A DNA stretch of 64,000 bases. It comes from Lentimicrobium saccharophilum (GTDB taxonomy: Bacteria > Bacteroidota > Bacteroidia > Bacteroidales > Lentimicrobiaceae). Below, in pieces: positions 18,588 to 28,656 of the stretch (position 1 is the first letter of the stretch; the number at the start of each line of letters is the position of its first letter). The position numbers were made by a program, and so were the translations under genes. Under the pieces are notes generated by a model, which was not told the origin of the DNA, did no database searches, and saw only the letters and a program-made list of their open reading frames with translations. The stretch lies in contig NZ_DF968183.1 in NCBI RefSeq assembly GCF_001192835.1, positions 1,199,338 through 1,263,337 of the forward strand, read 5' to 3'.

Positions 18588-19823
18588 ATGGAACATATCA
18601 ATTTAGTCGAAACCTTCTCCGAATTCAAGGAGTTTAAAAACATCGACCGTGAAACCATGATGCGCATCATCGAAGATGTGTTCAGGCATATGCTCATCAA
18701 AAAATATGGCTCGGATGAGAACTTTAACGTGATTGTTAATATCGACAAGGGAGACCTTGAGATATGGCGCAACCGTGAAATTGTTGAAGACGGGGATATT
18801 GAAGATGAAAACAAACAGATTGCCTATTCCGAAGCCATCAAAATTGAACCGGACTTTGAAGTAGGCGAAGAGGTTTCGGAAGAGATCAGGCTGATGGATT
18901 TCGGCAGGCGGGAAATCCTTACCATCCGTCAGAACCTGATGTCGAAGATCCAGGAATACGAGAAAGACAACATCTTCAAGAAATACAAGGAGAAGATCGG
19001 CGAGATCATTACCGGAGAGGTATATCAGGTATGGAAAAAAGAAATCCTGGTGCTCGACGATGAATACATTGAGCTGACGCTCCCCCGTTCCGAACAGATC
19101 CCTTCGGACTTTTACCGCAAGGGCGACACCATCCGCGCGGTGGTTTCGAAAGTGGATATGAGGAACAACACCCCGGTAATCGTCCTTTCACGCACATCTC
19201 CGGCATTTCTCGAGCGGTTGTTCGAATCGGAGGTGCCTGAGGTGTATGACGGGCTGATTACCATCCGCAACATTGTAAGGGTTCCGGGCGAGCGTGCCAA
19301 AATCGCCGTAGAGAGTTACGACGACCGCATCGACCCTGTAGGCGCCTGCGTTGGGATGAAAGGATCACGTATCCACGGGATTGTCAGGGAGTTGCGCAAC
19401 GAGAATATCGATGTAATCAACTTTACCAACAATCCATCGCTTTACATTACCCGCGCCCTCAGCCCGGCCAAGATCTCCTCTATCAGCATCAACGAAGGAG
19501 AGAAACGCGCCGATGTTTATATGAAGCCCGACCAGGTTTCTCTTGCCATCGGAAAAGGCGGCTACAATATCAAGCTGGCCAGCAGGCTTACCGGTTATGA
19601 AATTGATGTTTACCGCGATTCTGATGTTGACAATGAAGATGTTGACCTTCAGGAATTCTCTGATGAAATCGATCAGTGGATCATCGATGAGCTGAAAGCC
19701 ATCGGCTGTGACACTGCCCGCAGCGTACTCGACCTCAGCGTTGATGAGCTGGTAAACCGCACCGATCTTGAAGAAGAAACCATCAGGGAGGTGGTCAGAA
19801 TACTGAGGGCAGAGTTTGAATAA
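18588..19823 (+). CDS. nusA: Transcription termination/antitermination factor NusA
   Basis: RNA-polymerase-binding elongation factor, 411 residues, the usual length for Bacteroidota. Order of domains: N-terminal RNAP-binding domain (1-125), S1 (about 130-200, GEIITGEVYQVWKKEILVLD), KH1 with VGACVGMKGSRIHGIVREL, and KH2 with LAIGKGGYNIKLASRLTG. A short acidic C-terminal HhH-like tail follows, without the second acidic repeat of the E. coli protein. It sits between rimP and infB in the standard operon. Confidence 0.96.
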   Translation: MEHINLVETFSEFKEFKNIDRETMMRIIEDVFRHMLIKKYGSDENFNVIVNIDKGDLEIWRNREIVEDGDIEDENKQIAYSEAIKIEPDFEVGEEVSEEIRLMDFGRREILTIRQNLMSKIQEYEKDNIFKKYKEKIGEIITGEVYQVWKKEILVLDDEYIELTLPRSEQIPSDFYRKGDTIRAVVSKVDMRNNTPVIVLSRTSPAFLERLFESEVPEVYDGLITIRNIVRVPGERAKIAVESYDDRIDPVGACVGMKGSRIHGIVRELRNENIDVINFTNNPSLYITRALSPAKISSISINEGEKRADVYMKPDQVSLAIGKGGYNIKLASRLTGYEIDVYRDSDVDNEDVDLQEFSDEIDQWIIDELKAIGCDTARSVLDLSVDELVNRTDLEEETIREVVRILRAEFE

Positions 19824-19950
19824 GCCCTGAATGCGGTTAATATCAGGAAAACACGGGAATTTAAGGAACTCTCAGGACTTGAATAACATAATTAGCGTAT
19901 TTTTACAGCAGATCCGCGGCAGGAAGCGGAGCTTAACAGCAAATCACAAT

Positions 19951-22900
19951 ATGTCAGAAGTAAGTAAGAGCACAAGACTTGGTAAGGCAGCGCAGGAGTT
20001 TAATGTGGGCATGAATACCATTGTCGAGTTCCTTCACAAGAAAGGAATCAAAGTCGACAATAATGCCAACACCAAACTCACGCCCGAAGCTTACGCATTG
20101 CTGGTGAAGGAGTATCAGTCGGAGAAGACGGTTAAGGAAGTCTCAAAGAAAATCGAACTCGAATACACCCAGCACAAGACCATTTCCATTTCGGACAAGC
20201 GGCAGGCCGTCGATGAAGAATTTGAGCCTGAAGTTACCCGCGAAGAGCTTTTCATCCGTAACATGCCACTGGAGCCTGAAAAAGTCAGCAAGCCCCAGCC
20301 CGTGAAGGAGGAAAAACCTGTTGCACCGAAAAAAGAAGCTGCTCCGGAGCCTGCTCCTGAAGTAAAAACTGAACCTGAACCGGTTGTTCCTGCCCAACCT
20401 GTTGTTTCAGAGATTGAAAAACCGGAAGAGAAGCATGTTGCTGATACTGACCTTGATGAAAAAAAGAAAGAAGCAACACCGGCGGCGCATCCTTCAGAAC
20501 CTGCTGAAGCCTTAAGTAAACCGGAAGCAGCAAAGGAAACTCCGGCTGAAGAAGTTCCTTCAGAACCGGCCGATCAGCAGCCCGGACGACTCAAGGTACT
20601 CGGAACAATGGATCTTGAAGCCTTGCAAAAATCAACATCGCGCAAGCCAAAAGAACCCAAAAAGAAAGGAAAACATGCGGAAGCAGCGCAGCCGTCTGCG
20701 GAAGAAAAACAACCCGAAGTCACTGCAGATGAAACCCCTGCTCCTTCGGAAGCGCCTGCAGCCCAGCCTGCCGCTGAGGTTCCGCAAACCCCTGAAGTTG
20801 AAGAAAAACCTGAAGTTGTCGAAACTCCTCCCGTTGTGGAGCGTGAATCCAACTTCCTGAAAACAGAAGTCAGAAAGCTTGAAGGGCCTACCATCCTTGG
20901 CTCGATGAAGCTTCCCGAGCCACGCAAACCGGAGCCCAAGAAACCGGTCGCCTCTTCATCGGATGACTCAATGAAGTCGAAAAAGAAAAAAAGAAAGCGC
21001 ATCAAAAAGACAGGAGAAGATACTGCCGGAGCAGAAAGCACACCGGGAAGCACCCCTGCCCAGTCAGGACACGGTGGCGGAGCGCCCAGGGGCAAGCCCT
21101 CACGCGACAAGAAGGGCGTGCGCCGTGATATTCCTAAGGCCGAGCTATCACCCGAAGATATCCAGAAACAAATTAAAGAAACCCTTCAGCGACTCAGTTC
21201 GGGAGGAAAATCCAAAACTTCGAAACACCGCCGCGAGAAAAGAAGCATTGCCAGCCAGATGATGGCTGAAGAAGCAATGAAACGCGAAGAAGATCTGAAA
21301 ACAATCACTGTGGCAGAATTCGTTACAGCCAACGAACTTGCCAACCTGATGGATGTTCCGGTGACCCAGATTATCTCCACCTGCCTCTCGCTGGGCCTTT
21401 TTGTTTCGATCAATCAGCGCCTGGATGCAGAAACCATTGTGGTGGTAGCCGATGAATTTGGTTATACCGTAAAATTTGTAGGTGTTGAGGATGTTGAAGC
21501 TATGTCGGCAGTGGAAGAAGAAGATGCTCCTGAAGATCTCCTGCCCCGGGCGCCCATTGTTACGGTTATGGGACATGTTGACCACGGAAAGACTTCGTTG
21601 CTTGACTATATCCGGCATACAAACGTTATTGCCGGAGAAGCCGGTGGAATCACCCAGCACATCGGTGCTTATGAAGTAAAACTCGAAGGCGGGAAAAAGA
21701 TCACTTTCCTCGACACACCCGGCCACGAAGCATTTACCGCCATGCGTGCCAGGGGAGCAAAAATCACTGATATCGTAATTATTGTGATTGCTGCCGACGA
21801 TACCGTTATGCCTCAGACCGTTGAGGCCATCAACCACGCGCAGGCAGCCGGCGTACCCATTGTATTTGCCATCAACAAAATAGATAAACCCAACGCCAAC
21901 GCCGAAAAGATCAGGGAAGAACTTTCGAAGCGCAACATTCTTGTGGAAGATTGGGGAGGCAAGTATCAGAGCCAGGAAATATCGGCTAAAAAAGGCCTGA
22001 ACGTTGAACTCTTACTGGAAAAAGTATTACTCGAAGCAGAAATGCTCGACCTGAAAGCCAATCCGACAAGACTGGCCAGCGGCACCATACTTGAATCCTC
22101 TCTTGATAAAGGTCGTGGTTATGTGGCTAAAATCCTGGTTCAGACAGGCACTTTGAAACAAGGCGACCTTGTTATGGCCGGAACTACGATCGGAAGGGTC
22201 AAAGCAATGTACAACGAGCGTAACCTGCCGATCAAAGAGGCCGGACCAAGTACGCCTTTGTTGTTGCTCGGACTTAATGCCGCCCCCCAGGCCGGTGACA
22301 CTTTCAAGGTAATGACTGACGAAAGGGAAGCCAAGAATATTGTGGCCAAACGTCAGCAACTGCAGCGCGAACAGGGCATCCGTACACAAAAACACATTAC
22401 CCTCGACGAAATCGGCCGCCGGATCGCCATTGGTGACTTTAAGGAACTTAACATCATTGTCAAAGGTGATGTAGACGGATCGGTTGAAGCACTCTCCGAT
22501 TCATTACTTAAACTCTCAACACAGGAAGTCCAGGTCAATATCATCCATAAATCAGTGGGTGCCATTACTGAAAGTGATGTACTGCTGGCGTCCGCATCGA
22601 ATGCCGTAATCGTTGGCTTCCAGGTGCGTCCATCGCTGGGCGCCCGTAAGCTGGCCGAACAGGAGCAGATCGACATCCGCACTTACTCCATTATCTACAC
22701 CGCCATCAACGAAATCAAGGCGGCCATAGAGGGGATGCTTTCTCCCGATATTGAAGAGAAAATCGTCTGCAACATTGAAGTCAGGGAGACCTTCAAAATC
22801 ACCAAGGTTGGTACCGTGGCAGGATGTATGGTGCTCGACGGCAAAATCCACCGGAACACCAAAATCAGAATCATCCGCGACGGTATCGTGGTATATACCG

Positions 22901-23052
22901 GTAATCTCGGCTCTCTCAAACGCTTCAAGGATGATGTGAAAGAGGTATCCGCCGGCTATGAATGCGGGCTGAACATCGAGAACTTTAACGACATCAAAGT
23001 CAGGGATATCATCGAAGGCTATGAGGAAGTTGAAGTAAAACGGAAACTCTGA
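19951..23052 (+). CDS. infB: Translation initiation factor IF-2
   Basis: GTPase that places fMet-tRNA on the 30S subunit and drives subunit joining. From the ATG at 19951 ([20 protein letters not shown]) it has 1033 residues; the frame stays open 40 codons upstream to 19831 but that extension does not resemble the family. The N-terminal IF2_N module is followed by a long low-complexity linker rich in Pro, Glu and Lys (about residues 90-420). A second IF2_N-like helix region follows, then the G domain with [17 protein letters not shown] and NKID, and domains II-IV. It ends the rimP-nusA-infB operon, with a terminator directly after. Confidence 0.96.
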   Translation: MSEVSKSTRLGKAAQEFNVGMNTIVEFLHKKGIKVDNNANTKLTPEAYALLVKEYQSEKTVKEVSKKIELEYTQHKTISISDKRQAVDEEFEPEVTREELFIRNMPLEPEKVSKPQPVKEEKPVAPKKEAAPEPAPEVKTEPEPVVPAQPVVSEIEKPEEKHVADTDLDEKKKEATPAAHPSEPAEALSKPEAAKETPAEEVPSEPADQQPGRLKVLGTMDLEALQKSTSRKPKEPKKKGKHAEAAQPSAEEKQPEVTADETPAPSEAPAAQPAAEVPQTPEVEEKPEVVETPPVVERESNFLKTEVRKLEGPTILGSMKLPEPRKPEPKKPVASSSDDSMKSKKKKRKRIKKTGEDTAGAESTPGSTPAQSGHGGGAPRGKPSRDKKGVRRDIPKAELSPEDIQKQIKETLQRLSSGGKSKTSKHRREKRSIASQMMAEEAMKREEDLKTITVAEFVTANELANLMDVPVTQIISTCLSLGLFVSINQRLDAETIVVVADEFGYTVKFVGVEDVEAMSAVEEEDAPEDLLPRAPIVTVMGHVDHGKTSLLDYIRHTNVIAGEAGGITQHIGAYEVKLEGGKKITFLDTPGHEAFTAMRARGAKITDIVIIVIAADDTVMPQTVEAINHAQAAGVPIVFAINKIDKPNANAEKIREELSKRNILVEDWGGKYQSQEISAKKGLNVELLLEKVLLEAEMLDLKANPTRLASGTILESSLDKGRGYVAKILVQTGTLKQGDLVMAGTTIGRVKAMYNERNLPIKEAGPSTPLLLLGLNAAPQAGDTFKVMTDEREAKNIVAKRQQLQREQGIRTQKHITLDEIGRRIAIGDFKELNIIVKGDVDGSVEALSDSLLKLSTQEVQVNIIHKSVGAITESDVLLASASNAVIVGFQVRPSLGARKLAEQEQIDIRTYSIIYTAINEIKAAIEGMLSPDIEEKIVCNIEVRETFKITKVGTVAGCMVLDGKIHRNTKIRIIRDGIVVYTGNLGSLKRFKDDVKEVSAGYECGLNIENFNDIKVRDIIEGYEEVEVKRKL

Positions 23053-23075
23053 CCCCGTTAATTGATACTAATCAT

Positions 23076-23112
23076 AAAATAAGGCAGTCCTGCGGGGCTG
23101 CCTTATTTTTTA
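23076..23112 (+). terminator. Intrinsic terminator after infB
   Basis: AAAATAAGGCAG (23076-23087) pairs with CTGCCTTATTTT (23098-23109) around a 10-nt loop, ending in a run of T. It closes the rimP-nusA-infB operon. Confidence 0.85.
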
Positions 23113-23160
23113 CAATGATAAATGGCTGCGTAGCGCCCCCCCGGCTTCAACTTCGCGGAT

Positions 23161-23185
23161 AAAAAAAGCCCCGCAATCGCGGGGC
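23161..23185 (-). terminator. Intrinsic terminator after the exported SOD gene
   Basis: GCCCCGC (23168-23174) and GCGGGGC (23179-23185) form a 7-bp GC stem; on the minus strand seven T residues (23161-23167) follow. It lies about 110 bp downstream of the SOD stop at 23293. Confidence 0.75.
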
Positions 23186-23292
23186 GCAGACAGAAGAGGA
23201 ATGATAACCTGTAAATCCTCAGGCTATTGTGTGGAAAGGCAAACAGGCCGATGGTCAAACGGAATGCTTACCTATGTCCGCTTCCCGGGGAT

Positions 23293-24156
23293 TTACCTGA
23301 ACAGTTTGTCCTTCATTTCATGAAACTGCTTGTAGCGGGCTTCAACATCCTGCCAGTTCACAATTTTCCAGAAAGATTCAACATAATCGGCCCTTTTGTT
23401 CTGATATTTGAGGTAATAGGCATGCTCCCAGACATCAATTCCCAGAATCGGGAACCCCCGGCGGGATTCCGTATTCATCAGCGGATTGTCCTGATTGGCA
23501 GTGGAACTGATAAACAATTCCCCCTTTTCGGGATCAACTGAAAGCCAGGCCCAGCCGGAACCAAACCTTGTTTTGGCTGCTTCATCAAATTTAGCCCTGA
23601 ATGCCTCAAAACTGCCGAAATATTTGGTGATTGCTTCCCCGAGTTCTCCGCCAGGCTCTCCGCCACCCTTGGGAGACAGGTTGTTCCAGTACAATACGTG
23701 GTTGAAGAAACCGCCGCCATTGTTACGCACCGAAACCGGCAGTTCAGACATCTTGCTGAAAATCTCGAAAATGGTCATGGTCTCCATTTCAGTGCCACCA
23801 ACCGCCTTGAGAAAATTATTGTAGTAAGCCCGGTGATGACGGTCATAATGAATTTCAACCGTCAGTTTATCGATAACAGGTTCAAGTGCATCCAAATCAT
23901 AGGGCAGTGCCGGGAATGTAAGTCCGGCGGCCGGCAGCATCCACCCGCCGTATAGTTTCCCGGCTTTTTCAGGTTGCTGGGCAGCAACATCGGCTGCCGA
24001 TTTAACCGTGGAACTAAGCGGAACAGCCGCCGGTTTTGCCTGTGTCTGAGCCTTCTTTGCTTCTTCTTTTTTTGTGTCAGACTGCTGGGCAAAACTGCCT
24101 GAAGTAATCAGCAAAACAGCAGTCATCATGACGAATGAACTGATTAAATTTCTCAT
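23293..24156 (-). CDS. Exported Fe/Mn superoxide dismutase
   Basis: Dismutates superoxide outside the cytoplasm. The 287-residue protein is longer than a normal SOD because of an N-terminal signal peptide (MRNLISSFVMMTAVLLITSG, cleaved near SFAQ) and a roughly 55-residue Lys/Ala/Gln/Pro-rich linker. The catalytic part keeps all metal ligands: His in EIHYDRHHRAYY, His in FFNHVLYWNN, and Asp and His in [21 protein letters not shown] and the later GSGWAWL are family landmarks. There is no lipobox Cys, so it is probably periplasmic. It lies downstream of a second SOD gene on the same strand, with a terminator-like hairpin between them. Confidence 0.92.
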   Translation of the reverse strand: MRNLISSFVMMTAVLLITSGSFAQQSDTKKEEAKKAQTQAKPAAVPLSSTVKSAADVAAQQPEKAGKLYGGWMLPAAGLTFPALPYDLDALEPVIDKLTVEIHYDRHHRAYYNNFLKAVGGTEMETMTIFEIFSKMSELPVSVRNNGGGFFNHVLYWNNLSPKGGGEPGGELGEAITKYFGSFEAFRAKFDEAAKTRFGSGWAWLSVDPEKGELFISSTANQDNPLMNTESRRGFPILGIDVWEHAYYLKYQNKRADYVESFWKIVNWQDVEARYKQFHEMKDKLFR

Positions 24157-24175
24157 AATAAAAAGGTTTTTGATT

Positions 24176-24207
24176 AAAACAAATGCCGGAAGTACAATCT
24201 TCCGGCA
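24176..24207 (-). terminator. Hairpin between the two SOD genes
   Basis: TGCCGGAAG (24184-24192) and CTTCCGGCA (24199-24207) form a perfect 9-bp stem with a 6-nt loop. On the minus strand it is followed by TTTGTTTT. It lies 36 bp downstream of the cytosolic SOD stop and 28 bp upstream of the exported SOD start, so it may terminate or attenuate transcription between them. Confidence 0.65.
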
Positions 24208-24242
24208 CCATATTAACAGTTAATCAGCGAAAAAGTCTTTTT

Positions 24243-24851
24243 CTAAAGTGCCTTTTCGTAGTTTTCACTTACTTTGTCCCAGTTCACCAGGCTCCAGAAT
24301 GCATTGATATAATCGGGTCTGCGGTTCTGATACTTCAGATAATATGCATGTTCCCATACATCCAGGCCCATAATCGGTAGTCCGGGGCAATCGTGCACAT
24401 CCATCAGCGGATTGTCCTGATTGGGCGAAGAGCAAACGCAAAGGCTTTTATCAGCTTTCACGCTCAGCCAGGCCCAGCCGCTGCCAAAACGGTTGGCGGC
24501 AGCATCGTTGAATTTTGTCTTAAAAGCTTCAAACGAACCAAAATCCTTATTGATCGCCTCAGCAAGTTTACCCCCGGGCAATCCTCCGCCTTTCGGACTC
24601 AGGATTTCCCAGAAAAGGTTGTGGTTGTAGAAACCGCCGCCATTGTTGCGAACGGCAGCCGGGGCTTTGCTGATGGAAGCAAAAATCTCCTCCAGGCTCT
24701 TGTTTTCCAGTTCAGTGCCCTGAATGGCAGCAGTAAATTTATCGAAGTAAGCCCTGTGGTGTTTGGTGTGATGGATTTCCATCGTCATCCTGTCAATATG
24801 TGGCTCAAGTGCATCATACGCGAACGGCAGTGCCGGAAATTCAAATTTCAT
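24243..24851 (-). CDS. sodB: Cytosolic Fe/Mn superoxide dismutase
   Basis: A 202-residue SOD starting at the ATG at 24851 ([17 protein letters not shown]). This start is chosen because GGAGG lies 7 bp upstream, and an upstream in-frame ATG at 24935 would add 28 residues absent from the family. Metal ligands are in [22 protein letters not shown] and [19 protein letters not shown]. The [15 protein letters not shown] block and a Gly-rich NNGGGFYNH fit the Fe or cambialistic enzymes. Metal use cannot be fixed by eye. It is the likely first gene of a two-SOD cluster. Confidence 0.93.
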   Translation of the reverse strand: MKFEFPALPFAYDALEPHIDRMTMEIHHTKHHRAYFDKFTAAIQGTELENKSLEEIFASISKAPAAVRNNGGGFYNHNLFWEILSPKGGGLPGGKLAEAINKDFGSFEAFKTKFNDAAANRFGSGWAWLSVKADKSLCVCSSPNQDNPLMDVHDCPGLPIMGLDVWEHAYYLKYQNRRPDYINAFWSLVNWDKVSENYEKAL

Positions 24852-25081
24852 TCGTGTTCCTCCAAAATATTTAAAATAGTAAAATTGGTTATTTAGATTT
24901 ATTATAAATAACGCAAAGAGGGGAATTTTGTTCATCCGGAGAAGCCCGGCCTGACGTCATCCTGAATAATTCCGGATTAATAATTTGACGAAGCTTAAGT
25001 CACAGTGCCGCAATCCGGAAGCTTTAAACCACAGAAAGATTCCAGAGGAATGATATAACCAGCGAAGGTGTAATGAAAGGT

Positions 25082-27661
25082 TCAGAACTCCACCGAAAGT
25101 TTCACATTCAGCTGCCTGGGTGTCAGATAATTGGGCACGCCATACTGCCGGTTATTTACATCCTTTACCCAGATATAGGAAATGGTATTGTTTACCTGCA
25201 GCAGGTTCAGCACTTCCGCGCTGATCCAGATATTGCGGATATGCCTGAGCAATCCTTTCCGGTTGATTTCATTGGGGCCGAACCGGCCCGATTCACCGAT
25301 GATCTGCTTCGAAAATCCGATATCCACCCTGCGGAAAGATGGCATGCGCTGGGCATTCCTGGCGCGCGGAACGCCCGGCGGGCTGTAGGGCAGGCCTGTG
25401 CCGAACAGCAGGTTCAGGTGCATCTTGTAGGTCGGGTTGCGGGGCAGGTAATCCTGGAAGAACAGTGCGAAACTCAGGCGCTGATCGGTGGGGCGGGGCA
25501 TAAAACCACGTTCGGCGGTAATGCTGTCAGCCACAGTAGCATCGCTGGTATATCCGGGTATAATAAGTTCGCCGGCTGCATTGTAGTAATCGGTATAAAA
25601 ATCACCTTCAATATCCTCCCGGGTCCGCATCAGCGAAAGACTGGCCCACGACTCCACCCCTTTCACGAACTCACCGTTCACTTTAAAATCAATACCGGCG
25701 GCATATCCTTTTGCACTGTTGGTGGCGAAATACCTGATCCTGACATTGTCGACATCATAAGGCACCAGGTTATCAAGGAATTTGTAGTATGCTTCGGCCA
25801 CAAACTTGAAAGGCCGCCCCCAGGCATTGAAATTCAGGTCGGATGCCGCCACAAAATGCAGGGAGGATTGCGCCTTAAGGTCGCGGTTGATATTACCTTT
25901 AATATCGCGAAGCTCACGGTAGAAAGGAGGCTGGTAATACAGTCCCGATGAGAAACGGAAAAGGATATCGGTCTCCCAGTAGGGTCTGAAAGAGACAGCT
26001 CCCCTCGGACTGAAAAGCAACTGCTTATTCAGGTCCCAGTAATTGAAACGGGCGCCTGCATTCAACCCCCACTGCCCTCCGGAATTGTCAATCTCCCACG
26101 ATTGCTGCAAAAAACCTGAGAAGCGGCTGGATTCAAGATTGATTGTCGTTCTGAGAACATCCTGAAGTTCGATGTCAGCCTGGTTCCCGCTCATCCCGGG
26201 GACACCTCCGTTGTATGGCAAAGTAAATCCCGCCGAATCATTCATAATCCACTCATTCAGCCGGTCAGTCACCGCCTCATGCTGCGCCTTCAGCCCCCAG
26301 ATAAGGGTTGAATGCGGTTTCAGCCAGGTACCGCGGTGTTCCGCGGTGCTTACCGTGGCGTTCAGATAGTTCCTTGCATGATTCAGGTAGGTGCCCACTC
26401 CCCTGGATTCAAGCGCCTGCCCGAATGTTTCGCTGCCCTGATCCGTTTCAAGTTCACCAATCCAATACTGGCCCATAATGTCGAATGTCTCGCTTTCGAT
26501 GGTTTGAAATGCTGAAACGATCAACTTCAGGGAGAGATCTTTCACAGGCCTGAAGGTTGTAGTGAAAGCGCCCATGTAATTGACAAAACGGTCTGCCTCT
26601 TTGCCATCGAAATAAACGCGGAGCTGAAGCGCTTCGTTGATGGTTCCGAAACTCGTGGTCCGGTCAGATGGCTCAAGGTTATAGGCATTCCTGGCATAAT
26701 TTCCGAGTACTGAAAACTCCAGTTTCGGATTTACCTCGAACATCAGCATCCCCTGAAGGTCGGTGAAGGAAGGCTTGTAATCGCCTTTTGTTTCAAGCGA
26801 CTTCAGGACATAGGCATTTGACTTTTGCCTGAAACCCATCAGATACATTAAGCGACGGTCTTTCGAGGATCCTTCGAGGTGTACGGAGGCCCCGAGCAAG
26901 CTGGCACTCACAGATCCGGAGGTTTCGGAAGGGCGTTTATACCGGATATCAAGCACCGAGGACATTTTATCGCCGTAGCGGCTTTCGAAACCACCCGCCG
27001 AGAAAAGAATGGAAGCCACAAGATCGGAGTTCAGAAAACTCAGTCCCTCCTGCTGTCCAGATCTTACCAGGAAAGGCTTGTAAATCTCCACATCATTTAC
27101 ATAAACCAGGTTTTCATCATAATTCCCTCCCCTGACAGAGTATTGTGAACTCAGTTCATTGTTTGATGAAACGCCCGGCATGGTTTTGATCAGCGCTTCA
27201 ATCCCCCCCGCTGTGCTGGGGATGGTATTGGCAAGTTTCGGATCGATGGGGCTGAGGCTGGTGGCCCTGATCTGCCTGTCTTCAACCACAAAATCGGGCA
27301 GTTGTGTGGTTGACTCTTTCAGTTTGCGGTTCAGTTCAATTTTTTTACCTGCTTCTGCTTTTACTTTAAAGGTTAAAGTAGCATAACCTATTGAGGATAT
27401 AAAGAGCGTAATATCACGATTGGCAGGAATCTTCAGGCTGAATGTTCCGTCGGGCCTGGTAACAGCGCCTCCGGGAAACCCCTGAATATATACATTGACA
27501 AGCGCGAGCGGCAGGTTTCTTTCATCGGTAATCTTCCCATGCACCTCAGCGTATTCCTGCGACATGGCCGACAGATTGAGCAGCAGTAAAGTAAATCCGA
27601 GACAATACCGCATGTATTTTCTGAGTAACTTATATTGCATAGCAGTGTAAATGCATCTCAT
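25082..27661 (-). CDS. TonB-dependent receptor with carboxypeptidase-regulatory-like domain
   Basis: Outer-membrane receptor of 859 residues (843 if translation begins at the ATG at 27613, MRYCLGFTLLLLNLSAMS, which starts the signal peptide directly). A CarboxypepD_reg-like domain follows (AEVHGKITDERNLPLALVNV), then a plug with MPGVSSNNELSSQYSVRGGN and ENLVYVNDVEIYKPFLVRSG, then the barrel, which ends in LNVKLSVEF with a terminal Phe. The upstream ATG at 27661 overlaps the preceding gene's stop as ATGA, which suggests translational coupling to the small protein encoded just upstream. Substrate unknown; no SusD homologue is adjacent. Confidence 0.88.
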   Translation of the reverse strand: MRCIYTAMQYKLLRKYMRYCLGFTLLLLNLSAMSQEYAEVHGKITDERNLPLALVNVYIQGFPGGAVTRPDGTFSLKIPANRDITLFISSIGYATLTFKVKAEAGKKIELNRKLKESTTQLPDFVVEDRQIRATSLSPIDPKLANTIPSTAGGIEALIKTMPGVSSNNELSSQYSVRGGNYDENLVYVNDVEIYKPFLVRSGQQEGLSFLNSDLVASILFSAGGFESRYGDKMSSVLDIRYKRPSETSGSVSASLLGASVHLEGSSKDRRLMYLMGFRQKSNAYVLKSLETKGDYKPSFTDLQGMLMFEVNPKLEFSVLGNYARNAYNLEPSDRTTSFGTINEALQLRVYFDGKEADRFVNYMGAFTTTFRPVKDLSLKLIVSAFQTIESETFDIMGQYWIGELETDQGSETFGQALESRGVGTYLNHARNYLNATVSTAEHRGTWLKPHSTLIWGLKAQHEAVTDRLNEWIMNDSAGFTLPYNGGVPGMSGNQADIELQDVLRTTINLESSRFSGFLQQSWEIDNSGGQWGLNAGARFNYWDLNKQLLFSPRGAVSFRPYWETDILFRFSSGLYYQPPFYRELRDIKGNINRDLKAQSSLHFVAASDLNFNAWGRPFKFVAEAYYKFLDNLVPYDVDNVRIRYFATNSAKGYAAGIDFKVNGEFVKGVESWASLSLMRTREDIEGDFYTDYYNAAGELIIPGYTSDATVADSITAERGFMPRPTDQRLSFALFFQDYLPRNPTYKMHLNLLFGTGLPYSPPGVPRARNAQRMPSFRRVDIGFSKQIIGESGRFGPNEINRKGLLRHIRNIWISAEVLNLLQVNNTISYIWVKDVNNRQYGVPNYLTPRQLNVKLSVEF

Positions 27662-28287
27662 TCTTTGCGTTTAAAGTCTCCCCGTTTCCAGGCCTTGATA
27701 AATTCGGCCCAGGCAAAGGGATTAAATAGGGGAATCGGCTGTGCCTGACCGCGATAATACAGTTTACTTACCTGGTTATCCATGTAGTTGCGGTAGTTCA
27801 TGCTGCCATCCATCGGCATTGCCCTGGCCCGCTCACGCATTTCCATCCTGTCCAGGTTTTTTTGGGCAATGGTAAGGTCATCATCCGGTATCTTGTTCCA
27901 GACAAATGCCTGCTTGAACTGCCCGGGCGTCGGCCAGGGATATATAACGGTCTCCTTTAACAGAATAGTATCATTGGTTAAAATTTGCACGAGCGAATAC
28001 CTGCTGGCAGAAAGGGTATCAGGAATATGATAACTACCCTTTTTAAAACCAACGGCCGAGAACTGAATCACGTCACCCTTCCGGGCAACAAGGGAAAAAA
28101 AACCGTAAAGATCACTGGTCGTACCCCGGTGCGTCCCCTTTATCCTGATGTTGACAAAAGGTACCGCCCTGATGCTGTCGCCGGTAACCACCACCCCGGA
28201 GAACTGAACCAGATCGGTTTCCTGCACCTGAGCAAGAAGGCCGGTCAAAGAGAAAAAGCAGAAAATGGCTGTCAGGAGAGTTCTCAT
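27658..28287 (-). CDS. Carboxypeptidase-regulatory-like exported protein
   Basis: A 209-residue protein from the ATG at 28287 (MRTLLTAIFCFFSLTGLLAQ, a clear signal peptide); an ATG four codons upstream at 28299 would lie before the predicted transcription start. One CarboxypepD_reg-like domain follows (VQFSGVVVTGDSIRAVPFVN to about residue 100), and the remaining ~100 residues are polar with no recognised domain. There is no barrel or plug. It overlaps the TonB receptor start by 4 bp, so the two are probably produced together and the small protein may work with the receptor at the cell surface. The exact role is unknown. Confidence 0.75.
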   Translation of the reverse strand: MRTLLTAIFCFFSLTGLLAQVQETDLVQFSGVVVTGDSIRAVPFVNIRIKGTHRGTTSDLYGFFSLVARKGDVIQFSAVGFKKGSYHIPDTLSASRYSLVQILTNDTILLKETVIYPWPTPGQFKQAFVWNKIPDDDLTIAQKNLDRMEMRERARAMPMDGSMNYRNYMDNQVSKLYYRGQAQPIPLFNPFAWAEFIKAWKRGDFKRKE

Positions 28288-28296
28288 GGTAACCGG

Positions 28297-28328
28297 CAAA
28301 TATACTATTATTCCGTGTGCACTGCGAA
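28297..28328 (-). promoter_or_regulatory. Promoter of the small surface protein-TonB receptor pair
   Basis: On the minus strand TTCG (28325-28328, one mismatch to TTTG), 20 bp, then TATATTTG (28297-28304). The predicted start near 28290 lies only about 3 nt before the ATG at 28287, implying an almost leaderless mRNA. Confidence 0.5.
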
Positions 28329-28352
28329 GTCATGCGGCACTGGCCATGGGAT

Positions 28353-28384
28353 AAAAAAAAAGCTGTTGTCGGTCAGACAACAGC
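28353..28384 (-). terminator. Intrinsic terminator of rpmB
   Basis: GCTGTTGTC (28362-28370) and GACAACAGC (28376-28384) form a perfect 9-bp stem with a 5-nt loop; the minus strand continues with TTTTTTTTT. It lies 33 bp past the rpmB stop. Confidence 0.85.
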
Positions 28385-28416
28385 ACAGCTGTAATACGTT
28401 CAGATAATCCCGGGAT

Positions 28417-28656
28417 TTAGCGAACAAGGAAACCCTTTTCGCGCGCCTCTTTCAGGCAGGCAGTAATCCCCTTTTTGTTGATGTGACGGATGCCGTCGGC
28501 AGAGACCTTCAGGGTGATCCAGCTATCCTCTTCGGGAATGTAAAACTTCTTCACCTGCAGATTGGGATAAAACCTGCGTTTGGTCTTTATATTGGAGTGG
28601 GAAACCTTGTTTCCAACCATCATTCCTTTACCGGTAATTTCACAAATTCTTGACAT
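28417..28656 (-). CDS. rpmB: 50S ribosomal protein L28
   Basis: A 79-residue ribosomal protein from the ATG at 28656 ([20 protein letters not shown]). The frame continues 13 codons upstream, but the L28 family starts at the Met chosen here. [20 protein letters not shown] is the conserved core. Bacteroidota commonly follow rpmB with rpmG (L33); here a terminator comes directly after and no rpmG is present. Confidence 0.95.
   Translation of the reverse strand: MSRICEITGKGMMVGNKVSHSNIKTKRRFYPNLQVKKFYIPEEDSWITLKVSADGIRHINKKGITACLKEAREKGFLVR

Noticed and set aside
25073-25951. 292-codon frame opposite the TonB receptor
   Set aside because: Antisense shadow; the opposite strand encodes an unmistakable outer-membrane barrel.
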